A stretch of DNA of 64,000 nucleotides from CAZFDE01 sp964517795 (GTDB taxonomy: Bacteria > Planctomycetota > Phycisphaerae > Sedimentisphaerales > Anaerobacaceae): contig CAZFDE010000006.1 of the NCBI GenBank assembly GCA_964517795.1, positions 1 through 64,000 on the forward strand, given 5' to 3'. The notes under the pieces are model-generated. The model worked only from the letters and a program-made list of their open reading frames with translations. It was not told where the DNA came from and did no database searches. Of the stretch, positions 1-6,834 are shown in pieces; positions within the stretch are counted from its first letter, which is position 1; every line of letters begins with the position of its first letter. The position numbers were made by a program, and so were the translations under genes.

Positions 1-19
1 AGAAAGCATAACAAAAAAT

Positions 20-364
20 TCAGGTACGAAAAGATGCAGTTGGTCGGAAGGTTACCTTAAAAGCAAAATAGCTACCATCATATGCAGAAGATGGACTGCC
101 AGTTACTGGCACACCTAGTTCAGCCTTGAACTTATTCCACTGATCATTTGTAATTTCGAATTTACCAATACGGTAATCACCGCGATTAACGCCAGAAAAT
201 GTATATCCCCAATCGGCTGGCCAGTTACCTAAATCGCCTGAATCTCCGGCAATATCCACAAAATCAATAGTGAACTGATTGGCTCCGGTGCCGAAGGTGT
301 CTGCCTGAACAATGGGGGTTAGCGCCATGATACTGATCAGAATTGCTGCGTTTTTCCAAGACAT
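20..364 (-). pseudogene. Truncated SUMF1/formylglycine-generating-enzyme-like secreted protein
   Basis: The gene starts well: GAGGAG lies 7 nt before the ATG, and residues 1-21 form a Sec signal peptide. The mature part contains GDYRIGKFEITNDQW, the usual opening of SUMF1-like (FGE-sulfatase fold) domains in planctomycete secreted proteins. The frame then stops at residue 114, far short of the roughly 250 residues expected. In another frame just downstream one can read GNLPTN followed by a degenerate I-x-x-Y, which resembles the continuation (NxPTN-x-[IV]SWY). I therefore infer a frameshift near position 60 plus further decay. The rest of the gene would lie outside the window. Confidence 0.55.
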
Positions 365-602
365 TTCTCATCTCCTCAACTAATAAAGACTATCCGCATT
401 TTTAGAAGGATGGGGGTTCAACTCCTCATTCTTCTCCGATCCACAACCTTCTCTGATCATAGCAGCTTTAACGGTTAATACAAGAAAAATCATGCCAAAC
501 CTTGCCAAAAGCCATATTTTCAGGTATCATCACCTTGGCTGAAATGGGCCAAAAACCACCGTTTTTAGCCCAAAAATGAGGTTTTTGTACGAGGACTCGA
601 TA

Positions 603-1487
603 GTGAGTGAAATTCAGTTTACAGAACAGGATTGTATCCTGTTCCATCAAATCGCGTGTGATATTAAATCCAATCCAGACAAATATCACGAGGCGGGAAA
701 ATGGCTCGATGATTATTGCAAAAAAGAGCAATTTCGCAAAAGAATAAAAGATCGAATAAAGATTTGTAGTAAAATCGAAGGTGGTTATCCGGCAGCAGAG
801 GAAATAGATGCGTTAGAATACATGCTTGAAGAGGATTTTTTTATCTCACCGGAAGCTTTAACTTTGTATCCAGAAGAAGATAAAAGAAAAATTTGGTTTT
901 TAAAATCTGAAGGGGAAGAACAGCTTCCTCACGCCTGGGAAGATGCGGTCTTGTTTTTATTGAGAAATTGGCATAGAGTTCCTCATTTAGGCGAAGAAAG
1001 CGCAAAGAAAATATTGCTGATGACGTGGATTTTAACGGATCCGGAAACGGATAGCTTAAAATCAAATATAACTGGTTTTCAGCAGCGTCCTTGGGATGAA
1101 CGATCCTATTTATCCGTCAGAACCTATAGCTCAAATCAAAAAAGATTGGATCAATGGATGAAAGCTGTGAAATTAGCTTGGCGAATAATTAATAGTAAGG
1201 ATACCATCCCTTTACAATCGCAAGCTAAACATTCCATAGATTTCCGTTCGGTTCACTGGTTTGGAACGGATTATTCATTTACTGCGAATCAAGCCGCCGC
1301 CGTAAAAATCCTATGGCAAGCATGGGAAAATGGCACGCCAGATATTGGCGGTGATACGCTGGCTGCCGAAATCGACTCGGAATCAAAACGAGCCCAAGAT
1401 ATCTTTAAAAACCATCCAGCTTATGGCAAAATGATACGTTCCGGCCAATCTAAGGGATCCTATCGGTTGGCAGCACCAAACAAGTAA
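603..1487 (+). CDS. Conserved hypothetical protein of the integrative element
   Basis: Function unknown. About 294 residues from a GTG start preceded by GAGG; an in-frame ATG at 576 has no ribosome-binding site, so GTG is preferred. The C-terminal 75 residues (from SVHWFGTDYSFT to SYRLA) look like a winged-helix-type module. From memory, modules of this shape recur in planctomycete proteins near mobile DNA. The N-terminal two thirds are helical and charged with no motif I recognise. It is co-oriented with the excisionase-like, rep-like and integrase genes, so it is probably element cargo or a replication/regulatory accessory; that role is inference. Confidence 0.6.
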   Translation: MSEIQFTEQDCILFHQIACDIKSNPDKYHEAGKWLDDYCKKEQFRKRIKDRIKICSKIEGGYPAAEEIDALEYMLEEDFFISPEALTLYPEEDKRKIWFLKSEGEEQLPHAWEDAVLFLLRNWHRVPHLGEESAKKILLMTWILTDPETDSLKSNITGFQQRPWDERSYLSVRTYSSNQKRLDQWMKAVKLAWRIINSKDTIPLQSQAKHSIDFRSVHWFGTDYSFTANQAAAVKILWQAWENGTPDIGGDTLAAEIDSESKRAQDIFKNHPAYGKMIRSGQSKGSYRLAAPNK

Positions 1488-1645
1488 AAAACAGTTTTTG
1501 AAATTCTCCTGAAATTCCCTTCTACACCCCCTCTATATCCCAGCCTACTGGTTACACTTTACGCGGATCATGACATGCTGTCCTGAAAAATGCTCGTCGG
1601 GAGCATTTGGGCACGGATGAAAATTTAAGCGAAGGAGTATTAAGA

Positions 1646-1876
1646 ATGGTAACGGAAAGGAAAGAATGGACTTTGATGAATGCCGCTGCTGTAGGTGAAA
1701 TGCTTTGCCTGTCCAAAAGGCAAGTCTTTAGGCTTCGAAGTTATGGAAAGCTGCCCCGGCCGATCAAAATTGGCGGTAGCATCCGCTGGAGGTCGTCTGA
1801 TATCGAATTATGGCTCGATATGGATTGCCCAGATCAAAAAACCTTTGAGCTTCGAAAGGGCGAGCAAAGTGAATAA
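1646..1876 (+). CDS. AlpA/excisionase-like helix-turn-helix protein 1
   Basis: Small DNA-binding protein of 76 residues. It has the layout of the AlpA/Xis MerR-like HTH: helix-turn-helix LCLSKRQVFRLRSYGKLPRP, then IKIGGSIRWRSSDIELWL, the wing and last helix typical of AlpA. The start is the ATG preceded by AAGGAG (7-nt spacing) rather than the upstream in-frame codon at 1607. Such proteins act as recombination directionality factors or regulators in integrative elements. Its last codons overlap the GTG of the next HTH gene, implying translational coupling. Which of the two acts as excisionase cannot be told from sequence. Confidence 0.75.
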   Translation: MVTERKEWTLMNAAAVGEMLCLSKRQVFRLRSYGKLPRPIKIGGSIRWRSSDIELWLDMDCPDQKTFELRKGEQSE

Positions 1877-2066
1877 AGATGTTCGCTTATATACCTGCAA
1901 AGAGGCTGCGCGCTATCTGGCCGTATCCCCCAGAACATTGTGGGGCCTAACGGATAACGGCAAAATTCGATGTGTTCGTATCGGCCGTAGTGTGCGATAC
2001 GATATCCATGACCTGGATGAGTACGTCGACCGCCTGAAGTCGAGATCGGAGGTCGATCATGAATAG
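1869..2066 (+). CDS. Excisionase-family helix-turn-helix protein 2
   Basis: A 65-residue protein of the 'DNA-binding domain, excisionase family' type: YTCKEAARYLAVSPRTLWGL is the HTH and IRCVRIGRSVRYDIHDLDEY the wing and closing helix. The start is a GTG overlapping the end of the preceding gene by 8 nt, with AAAGGG upstream; the longer reading from 1695 only shadows the previous gene. It overlaps the next gene by 8 nt as well, so the three genes form one translationally coupled unit. Likely a directionality factor for the integrase or a repressor of the element. Confidence 0.75.
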   Translation: MNKDVRLYTCKEAARYLAVSPRTLWGLTDNGKIRCVRIGRSVRYDIHDLDEYVDRLKSRSEVDHE

Positions 2067-2481
2067 GAAAACTGAGACAATCGGATTGATGACGTTTCTA
2101 AAAGGGACCTCGAATCCCAATGACCGGATGCCTGGATGTGCAAATTATGATCATCATTATGGCTGTTGTTTGTTCGAAACCGGGGAAGGCAGGGATTGTT
2201 CTTGTTTGGTGCAGGCCGGTAAGCGATGTAATTATTTCGAACGGGCCGTTTTGCCGACAGCTGCTGATATCGGCCAGCTTGAACGCATGACAGGTCTATA
2301 TCGAAAGAAAGTCGGGCCTGATAATGATCAACAGTGTGACACTCCGGTAATCCGCGAATGCCCCGACTGTGGCGGGGAACTTAAGCGAAGGCAGCGGTAT
2401 TGCTCTAAATGCTCAAATCGGCGAAGGAGTCAGACGTATCGTAAATCGCGGCAAATGAAAAAGTCGAACCGCAACAGTTAA
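2059..2481 (+). CDS. Cysteine-rich zinc-ribbon hypothetical protein
   Basis: 140 residues, function unknown. The N-terminal half has scattered Cys/His (CANYDHHYGCCLF, CSCLVQAGKRCNYF) that could bind a metal. The C-terminal part has CPDCGG...RYCSKCSNRRR, a CxxC-CxxC zinc ribbon followed by a strongly basic tail (RRRSQTYRKSRQMKK), suggesting nucleic-acid binding. The ATG overlaps the end of the excisionase-like gene. I know no named family; its place in the element suggests a regulatory or replication accessory. Confidence 0.6.
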   Translation: MNRKTETIGLMTFLKGTSNPNDRMPGCANYDHHYGCCLFETGEGRDCSCLVQAGKRCNYFERAVLPTAADIGQLERMTGLYRKKVGPDNDQQCDTPVIRECPDCGGELKRRQRYCSKCSNRRRSQTYRKSRQMKKSNRNS

Positions 2482-2490
2482 TTCGGTGCA

Positions 2491-2515
2491 CCCCCAGATT
2501 TATGGGGTCTGGGGG
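2491..2515. other. GC-rich hairpin downstream of the zinc-ribbon gene
   Basis: CCCCCAGA and TCTGGGGG form a perfect 8-bp stem around a 9-nt loop, 10 nt after a stop codon. There is no good T-tract (only CATTT), so it is a weak terminator at best. It could also be a processing site or part of a replication or transfer origin ahead of the rep-like gene. Confidence 0.4.
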
Positions 2516-2610
2516 GCATTTAAAGCCGTTTTAAGCAGGTTGTTTTGAAATATGAACTATTGGTCAGATATTGAAAAATCCATAAGTTAACTGTGGCAGA
2601 GAGGTTTTTT

Positions 2611-3207
2611 ATGTCGGGTAAAAATTCTTTAATAGTTTTGGAACAGTCAATGATTAAATCTAACGTGTGGTTATCTCTTAGCGGAACATCCGTAAACGTT
2701 TACCTTCTGTTTCGTACAAAGTGCCGGATAGAAAAAAGAGGAATCAAAAGGGGGAAACGTGATCTCGAACGCATGATTTCAAACAATGGAGAGATCGTAT
2801 TCACTTATGCTGAAGCAAAAACGAAATATCGTATTTCAAAAAATCGATTTCGAAGAGCAGTAGACGAGTTACTCGAAAAAGGTTTCATTGACATTGCCGA
2901 AACCGGGATGGGAGTCCACAAAGTTACGACCTTGTATGCCATTAGTGAACGGTGGAGAAAGTTCGGAACACCTGATTATAAGACGGTTCCAAGGCCCAAA
3001 CCGCCGATTGCAAATCCGGGATTTAAAAAAGGCAATAAAATGTGGAAGCGCCGTGCGAATTTTTCAAGTGCTGAAAACGATCACGGCGCCGTGTTCAAAA
3101 ACAAACACGGTCAGATTTTGGTCATGCACACGAATGAACACGGAAAAAAACAGAAGGTTTTATATAAATGGCGGAATAACAAATGGTTAGATATAAAAGC
3201 TGGATAA
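2611..3207 (+). CDS. Rep-like winged-helix hypothetical protein of the element
   Basis: About 198 residues from the ATG that follows GAGAGG by 6 nt; an in-frame GTG at 2593 would lack a site. Residues ~5-100 resemble replication-initiator or phage winged-helix proteins: SMIKSNVWLSLSGTSVNVYL, then a basic patch, then FTYAEAKTKYRISKNRFRRA and ELLEKGFIDIAE, a 'recognition helix then wing' layout. The C-terminal half is basic and low in complexity. I infer a role in element replication or control; no catalytic motif is visible. Confidence 0.5.
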   Translation: MSGKNSLIVLEQSMIKSNVWLSLSGTSVNVYLLFRTKCRIEKRGIKRGKRDLERMISNNGEIVFTYAEAKTKYRISKNRFRRAVDELLEKGFIDIAETGMGVHKVTTLYAISERWRKFGTPDYKTVPRPKPPIANPGFKKGNKMWKRRANFSSAENDHGAVFKNKHGQILVMHTNEHGKKQKVLYKWRNNKWLDIKAG

Positions 3208-3355
3208 ATGCTCGCCGTGCTCAAGAACATCACCGTTCTATAGATAAGCCACTGTATGCCCACGATCATACAGGCGGTACTAAGAAGCGATGTTTTTAAA
3301 AATAATGTTTCGCAGTAAACAGAATTGTCTTATGATATAATCAGGAGAATCAAAT

Positions 3356-4657
3356 ATGGCAGGCATTGAAATACGCGGCAACGGAAAGCAAAGGCGATTT
3401 TTCATCCGGTTATCCGAGGGCGAACATCCAAAACGACCACGCATTGCTTTTGGCCGCATCAATAAGAAGCAAGCAGAAACAGCGAAGCTTCGGATCGAGG
3501 AATTAATTCGGGCCAAGAATTCCAATTCCCAGATATCCATCGCTGCCCAGGAGTGGCTGATGGAAGCTTCAGAGCCCATTCGGAAGCGTTTGGAAATGCT
3601 GGAGCTAACCAAGCATCAAAAATCCAAAGCGCAGATTACCCTTCGTGAGTGGGTGAACCGATACATCAAAGTCCGGACCGATTTAAAACCAAGTACGGTG
3701 GAAAAGTTGGAAATTGCGAAAAATGACCTTCTCGGATTTTGTGATCAAGATATGGCGATCAAGGCTTTTACCGCCTCACATGCCGAAGAATTTCGTATTT
3801 CTTTGTTGGATAGGGGATTGGCGGAGAATACAGTGAGACGACGCTGTCGACGATGTAAACAATTCTTTAATGCGGCCATTAAACGACGTTTGATTTTCGA
3901 AAATCCGTTCGACGGCATACGAACAGTCATAATCTGTAATCCCAAACGCCAACGATTCATCAGCCATCAAGATATGCAAAAAGTTATCGAAGCATGCCCG
4001 AATAACCGTTGGCGGCTGATTTTCGTCTTGGCTCGATATGGTGGATTACGGATTCCATCGGAATTGACCAGATTAAAATGGGCGGATATTCTTTGGGACC
4101 AAAAACGCTTTATCATCCACAGCCCCAAAACCAAATTTTATGGCAAGGAGCAGCGTATATGCCCTTTGTTTCCTGAGATAGAGCAGTGTCTTCTGGAAGC
4201 CTATGATCAGGCAGAACCTGGTGAAAAAAAGATTTTTGATGGTTTGCTGGATAAAAATAATCTCCGCACTCATGCATGTCGGATAATTAAGAAAGCAGGA
4301 CTCGTACCTTGGCCGAAATTATTCCAGAATTTGCGTAGCAGCCGTGAAACTGAATTGGTAGAAAAATTTCCTGTTCATGTTGTTGTAGCTTGGTTGGGAA
4401 ACACCCCGAGTGTTGCCCAAAAACATTATCTCCAGACGCACGAAGAACATTTCAAGAGGGCGGTGGAAAATAGTGGCCTGAATATGGGCCTGACAGCGCC
4501 CGTATTGGATCGCACTGAGTCACCTGAGCAAAATTCAGGAAAACCTGAATCTGAACTTACCCCTTGTGGTGCCGGAACTTGCGAAGATATGCCAAGTAGT
4601 ACTATTTCGGATACTGTCTATCCATCTCCCCGAGTAGGGCTCGAACCTACAACCTAG
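3356..4657 (+). CDS. Tyrosine-type site-specific integrase
   Basis: 433 residues; ATG preceded by AGGAG. The SAM-like N-terminal core-binding domain is around residues 90-185 (ITLREWVNRYIKVRTDLKPS). The catalytic domain shows box I Arg in ARYGGLRIPSEL (~residue 226), the beta-hairpin Lys region SPKTKFYGKEQR, box II with Arg in NLRSSRETEL, and the nucleophile Tyr in VAQKHYLQT. The usual box II His is not seen (QNLR); I believe this also holds for related planctomycete integrases. The last 32 nt, including the stop codon, lie inside the 3' exon of the tRNA-Asn gene on the other strand, placing the attachment site there. The C-terminal tail after ~residue 380 looks unconserved. Confidence 0.9.
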   Translation: MAGIEIRGNGKQRRFFIRLSEGEHPKRPRIAFGRINKKQAETAKLRIEELIRAKNSNSQISIAAQEWLMEASEPIRKRLEMLELTKHQKSKAQITLREWVNRYIKVRTDLKPSTVEKLEIAKNDLLGFCDQDMAIKAFTASHAEEFRISLLDRGLAENTVRRRCRRCKQFFNAAIKRRLIFENPFDGIRTVIICNPKRQRFISHQDMQKVIEACPNNRWRLIFVLARYGGLRIPSELTRLKWADILWDQKRFIIHSPKTKFYGKEQRICPLFPEIEQCLLEAYDQAEPGEKKIFDGLLDKNNLRTHACRIIKKAGLVPWPKLFQNLRSSRETELVEKFPVHVVVAWLGNTPSVAQKHYLQTHEEHFKRAVENSGLNMGLTAPVLDRTESPEQNSGKPESELTPCGAGTCEDMPSSTISDTVYPSPRVGLEPTT

Positions 4658-4663
4658 CGGTTA

Positions 4664-5258
4664 CGGCTACTTCCAGGTTTCCCTGGAGACCGGACTATCT
4701 CATCACCATACCATGACCACAAAAGGCCCATGGCTTAGGTGCCGGGCGCTGATAGAAGCGTATTGGCATGGGCTCGCCTCACTTCTTAGTCTCTGCACCT
4801 TCCTGTCCACATTACACAAACCCATCCGGACAGGCTTGGCTCAGGGTTACCAAATTTAACCCTTCGTACTACTGCGGGCCTTAGGCTTCCCTGAATTCAC
4901 CCGGTTTTTCCGCCCGATGTTTCCATCAGGGGCTGCAACTTTGGCATGAACTTCTCGATGACAATTGGCACAGAGGAGTGTACATTTTTCCAACTCCTTC
5001 TCGACCCTTTTCCAGGATCTTGCATAGCCTTTTTCCGAAAGCCCGAAATTCTTATCTGACTCATTTACGTGATGAAACTCTAACGCTTCAATACACTTGT
5101 TATAGCCACAAATTTCACATTGACCGCCTTTGGCGTCTATTGCCATTTGGCGAATCTTCTGTCGTCGCTTTCTGACGGCTGAAATCAGATATTCGCGTCT
5201 TTCGGAATAGGTCCGGCTATCCTTTTTAGCCAACAATCTTCCTTTCATGCCCCGTTTT
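4664..5258 (-). ncRNA. Group I self-splicing intron (trnL/IC3-like core)
   Basis: 595 nt within the tRNA-Asn anticodon loop. The conserved core is read on the minus strand: GGTAACCCTGAGCCAAGCC (P/P4 element, 4851-4835 and on), a CCTGTCC/GGACAGG stem (4834-4828 with 4808-4802), AGGTGCAGAGACTAAG (R element, P7 5' strand, 4800-4785), GCCCATG/CATGGGC as P8 (4773-4767 with 4732-4726), and GATGAGATAGTCCGGTC (S element, P7 3' strand, 4704-4688). A P9 hairpin TCCAGG-GAAA-CCTGGA with a GNRA loop (4687-4672) sits just before the terminal G. The core wording matches the cyanobacterial/plastid tRNA-Leu intron class. P1 is not clear because the HNH reading frame starts 10 nt into the intron. Confidence 0.9.
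4856..5248 (-). CDS. Intron-encoded HNH homing endonuclease
   Basis: 130 residues. A basic N-terminus (KDSRTYSERREYLISAVRKR) is followed by an HNH nuclease domain with two zinc knuckles: CEICGY at ~residues 46-51 and CANCH near residue 96. EFHHVNESDKN supplies the first His pair and LLCANCHREVHA the last. It lies wholly inside the group I intron, starting 10 nt after the 5' splice site (GGGG then ATG) and ending just before the P4 core element. The likely role is intron homing into intronless tRNA-Asn genes, and possibly maturase activity. The short basic C-terminal tail has no known motif. Confidence 0.85.
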   Translation of the reverse strand: MKGRLLAKKDSRTYSERREYLISAVRKRRQKIRQMAIDAKGGQCEICGYNKCIEALEFHHVNESDKNFGLSEKGYARSWKRVEKELEKCTLLCANCHREVHAKVAAPDGNIGRKNRVNSGKPKARSSTKG

Positions 5259-5318
5259 ACAGCCGCTCGCTCTACCGATTGAGCTATCGGGGAATCACTT
5301 TCTAATTGTCAAAGAAAC

Positions 5319-5504
5319 TTAACGCGTCTAACAAAATGACTTTAGATTCAAGCGGCTTATTTTTCGCCCGGAAGCGTTGTCGGGTACAAAATCGTCCTCG
5401 ACGTAGCTTCAGCTACGCCTGTGGCAATTTTGACCCTGCCGCCTTGCCGGATCGAAAAAACGCTCGCTTTCTGTCTAAAAACTCATTCTGTTAGAAGCGC
5501 TTAA
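5319..5504. mobile_element. MITE-like element, copy 1
   Basis: A non-coding element of about 178 bp (5323-5500) flanked by TTAA on both sides, read as a 4-bp target duplication. The ends are imperfect inverted repeats of about 18 bp (CGCGTCTAACAAAATGA against GCGCTTCTAACAGAATGA). The centre holds CGTAGC-TTCA-GCTACG, and the whole is a long imperfect hairpin. A second copy lies at 29635-29813 in the opposite orientation. Short frames through it are not convincing genes. It lies 26 bp upstream of the tRNA-Asn gene. No transposase of its own is seen. Confidence 0.75.
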
Positions 5505-5681
5505 ATATCCTCGATTTTGAGGAATGTGTCAAGATAGTTATTTTTCGGGAAAAATCAAGCTCGAATTCTCAAGAAAATACAAAAATCAGCAATTTTTCTA
5601 TCCGGTTGAATCCGATAGCTTTTTCTGATAGCATAATGCGTCAAAAGTAAGTTCTTCAGCCGGATCGCGTATGAAAAAAAT
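5505..5681 (+). promoter_or_regulatory. Leader of the zeta-toxin gene with candidate promoter
   Basis: TTGAAT (5606-5611) and TAGCAT (5629-5634) are 17 nt apart and fit a sigma-70 promoter for the toxin pair. A small CCTC-GATTTT-GAGG hairpin lies at 5508-5521, next to the MITE. No Shine-Dalgarno site of note precedes the ATG at 5671. Confidence 0.4.
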
Positions 5682-6242
5682 GTGTATATTATTGCCGGCC
5701 CGAACGGTTCGGGTAAAACAACGTTTGCGACTCAGTTTTTGCCGGCCTATGCGAATTGTCCGCGTTTTATCAATGCCGATCTGATTGCTCAGGGGTTATC
5801 GCCTTTTAAGCCCCGTACGGTGGCTATCAAGTCCAGGAAATTGGTATTAGAGCAAATCCATGAATACATGGACAAAGGCTGCAGTTTTGGTTTTGAAACA
5901 ACGCTTTCGGGCAAATTATACCTGAAGTTATTCGAGGATATGAAAACGCAGGGCTACCGCCTTCATATTTTTTACCTGTGGATTCCAACAACCCGGCTTG
6001 CGCTGGCCCGCATTAAAAATCGGGTCGCAGAAGGAGGGCATCCGGTTCCTGCCGGGGATGTTCGCAGACGTTTTGAAAGGAGTTTGACGAATTTCTTCGG
6101 TTCTTATCAGGCCATCGCGAATGACTGGACATTGTTTGATAATTCGAGCACCCGGCCCTTGATGGTTGCCAAAAGATCAAGCGACAAACTTGAAATCTTC
6201 GATCAAACTCGGTATAATGAGATTGCTAAATTCAGGGATTAA
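5671..6242 (+). pseudogene. Zeta-toxin-like P-loop kinase, out of frame at codon 4
   Basis: The body is a full zeta-toxin/P-loop kinase of about 190 residues: Walker A AGPNGSGKTT, then FINADLIAQGLSPF with the Asp typical of the family, GFETTLSG, and the Arg-rich lid RIKNRVAEGGHPV. Family members phosphorylate UDP-N-acetylglucosamine or other small molecules. The natural ATG at 5671 (ATG followed by seven A) is one base out of frame. With eight A it would read MKKNVYIIAGPNGSGK, the expected start. As written, only a GTG at 5682 opens the frame, without a ribosome site. Sequencing error, slippage control or inactivation are all possible. The small partner follows after 1 nt. Confidence 0.7.
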
Positions 6243-6243
6243 G

Positions 6244-6399
6244 ATGGCCAAGAAAAAACGACTTACAATTCATGAGAAGGCCGAACTGGCGATGCAGGAA
6301 GCGGTTCGCGGTGTGATCGAACGGCACAAGAAGAGCGGCCGGCCGCTGCCGATCTGGCGGGACGGCAAGGTGGTCTGGCTGCCCGCATCCGAGTTGTAA
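6244..6399 (+). CDS. Small partner protein of the zeta-like toxin
   Basis: 51 residues (MAKKKRLTIHEK...IWRDGKVVWLPASEL), starting 1 nt after the stop of the zeta-like gene, so translation is probably coupled. From memory, short proteins ending in W-x-DGKV-x-x-x-PA often pair with such zeta-like ATPases, and they may serve as antitoxins; I cannot confirm this from sequence. The in-frame ATG at 6166 lies inside the toxin gene and is not favoured. Confidence 0.65.
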   Translation: MAKKKRLTIHEKAELAMQEAVRGVIERHKKSGRPLPIWRDGKVVWLPASEL

Positions 6400-6446
6400 A
6401 TCAGCCATTATTCACACCTATAGCAGAGAGCTGTTTATTTGTGGTA

Positions 6447-6475
6447 TTGACGCGGGGGTGGCAAATGGGTAAAAT
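6447..6475 (+). promoter_or_regulatory. Candidate promoter of tatA-tatC-dus
   Basis: TTGACG and TAAAAT are separated by 17 nt, about 75 nt before the tatA start; no other promoter is visible between the toxin pair and tatA. Confidence 0.45.
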
Positions 6476-6549
6476 TATGGTTTGCAGCAGGTTAGATGGC
6501 CGATGTAATAGAAGATAATGTGATTTAAGATCAATAAAAGGAGAAGCCG

Positions 6550-6801
6550 ATGGCTGACTATATTTGTGCGTTCTGGAGTCCCGGGCCGATGGAATTGATT
6601 ATCATCGCGTTGATCGCGGTGCTGTTGTTCGGCAGGCGACTGCCGGAGATCGCCCGCAACATCGGCCGCAGTATGACCGAATTCAAAAAGGGTGTTCGCG
6701 AGGCCAAAGACACGAAAGACGAAGTCGTCGATGATCTTAAAAAAGAGGCCCGCGATGCGTCCGGGATCGACGAGATGGACAAGGACGATTCGACCGTTTA
6801 A
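6550..6801 (+). CDS. tatA: Sec-independent protein translocase subunit TatA
   Basis: 83 residues with the TatA/B/E layout: a short N-terminal segment, one membrane helix (MELIIIALIAVLLF), the FGRRLPEIARNIGRSM amphipathic helix with the FG-x-x-x-x-P hinge, and an acidic/charged tail. It oligomerises as the pore of the twin-arginine pathway. AAGGAG precedes the ATG. The tatC gene follows 33 nt later. At least two Tat-type signal peptides occur in this window (sulfatase and DUF1501 protein), consistent with use of this system. Confidence 0.9.
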   Translation: MADYICAFWSPGPMELIIIALIAVLLFGRRLPEIARNIGRSMTEFKKGVREAKDTKDEVVDDLKKEARDASGIDEMDKDDSTV

Positions 6802-6834
6802 TCCGAAGTTCGGGTGACTTCATTTCTTTGATCC

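Larger units (their letters stand above)
4626..5293 (-). tRNA. tRNA-Asn(GUU), split by a group I intron
   Basis: 5' exon 5293-5259 and 3' exon 4663-4626 join into a 73-nt cloverleaf without encoded CCA. Acceptor TCCCCGA pairs with TCGGGGA, with discriminator G73. D arm: GCTC/GAGC. Anticodon arm: AGCGG-CTGTTAA-CCGCT, with anticodon GTT. Variable loop: AGGTT. T arm: GTAGG-TTCGAGC-CCTAC. The short variable loop rules out bacterial tRNA-Tyr, which the 5' exon alone would suggest (GTA read into the intron). The intron lies between anticodon positions 35 and 36; the 5' exon ends in U and the intron ends in G, as group I splicing requires. The upstream side is occupied by a MITE, and no convincing promoter is seen. 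Confidence 0.9.

Noticed and set aside
3331..3347. Extended -10 (TGATATAAT) as the integrase promoter
   Set aside because: The start site would fall after the ribosome-binding site, leaving no usable leader.
4856..5248. HNH gene as free-standing cargo of the integrative element
   Set aside because: It lies wholly inside the tRNA intron with group I core sequence right after it, so it is an intron-encoded endonuclease.
5249..5293. tRNA-Tyr(GTA) half gene
   Set aside because: The 5' exon read into the intron looks like anticodon GTA, but joining at the group I splice sites gives GTT with a 7-nt loop, a short variable loop and G73, all of which fit tRNA-Asn and not bacterial tRNA-Tyr.
5306..5494. 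62-codon reading frame between tRNA-Asn and the zeta-like gene
   Set aside because: It runs through the MITE-like element, has no ribosome site and is not matched in the second copy.
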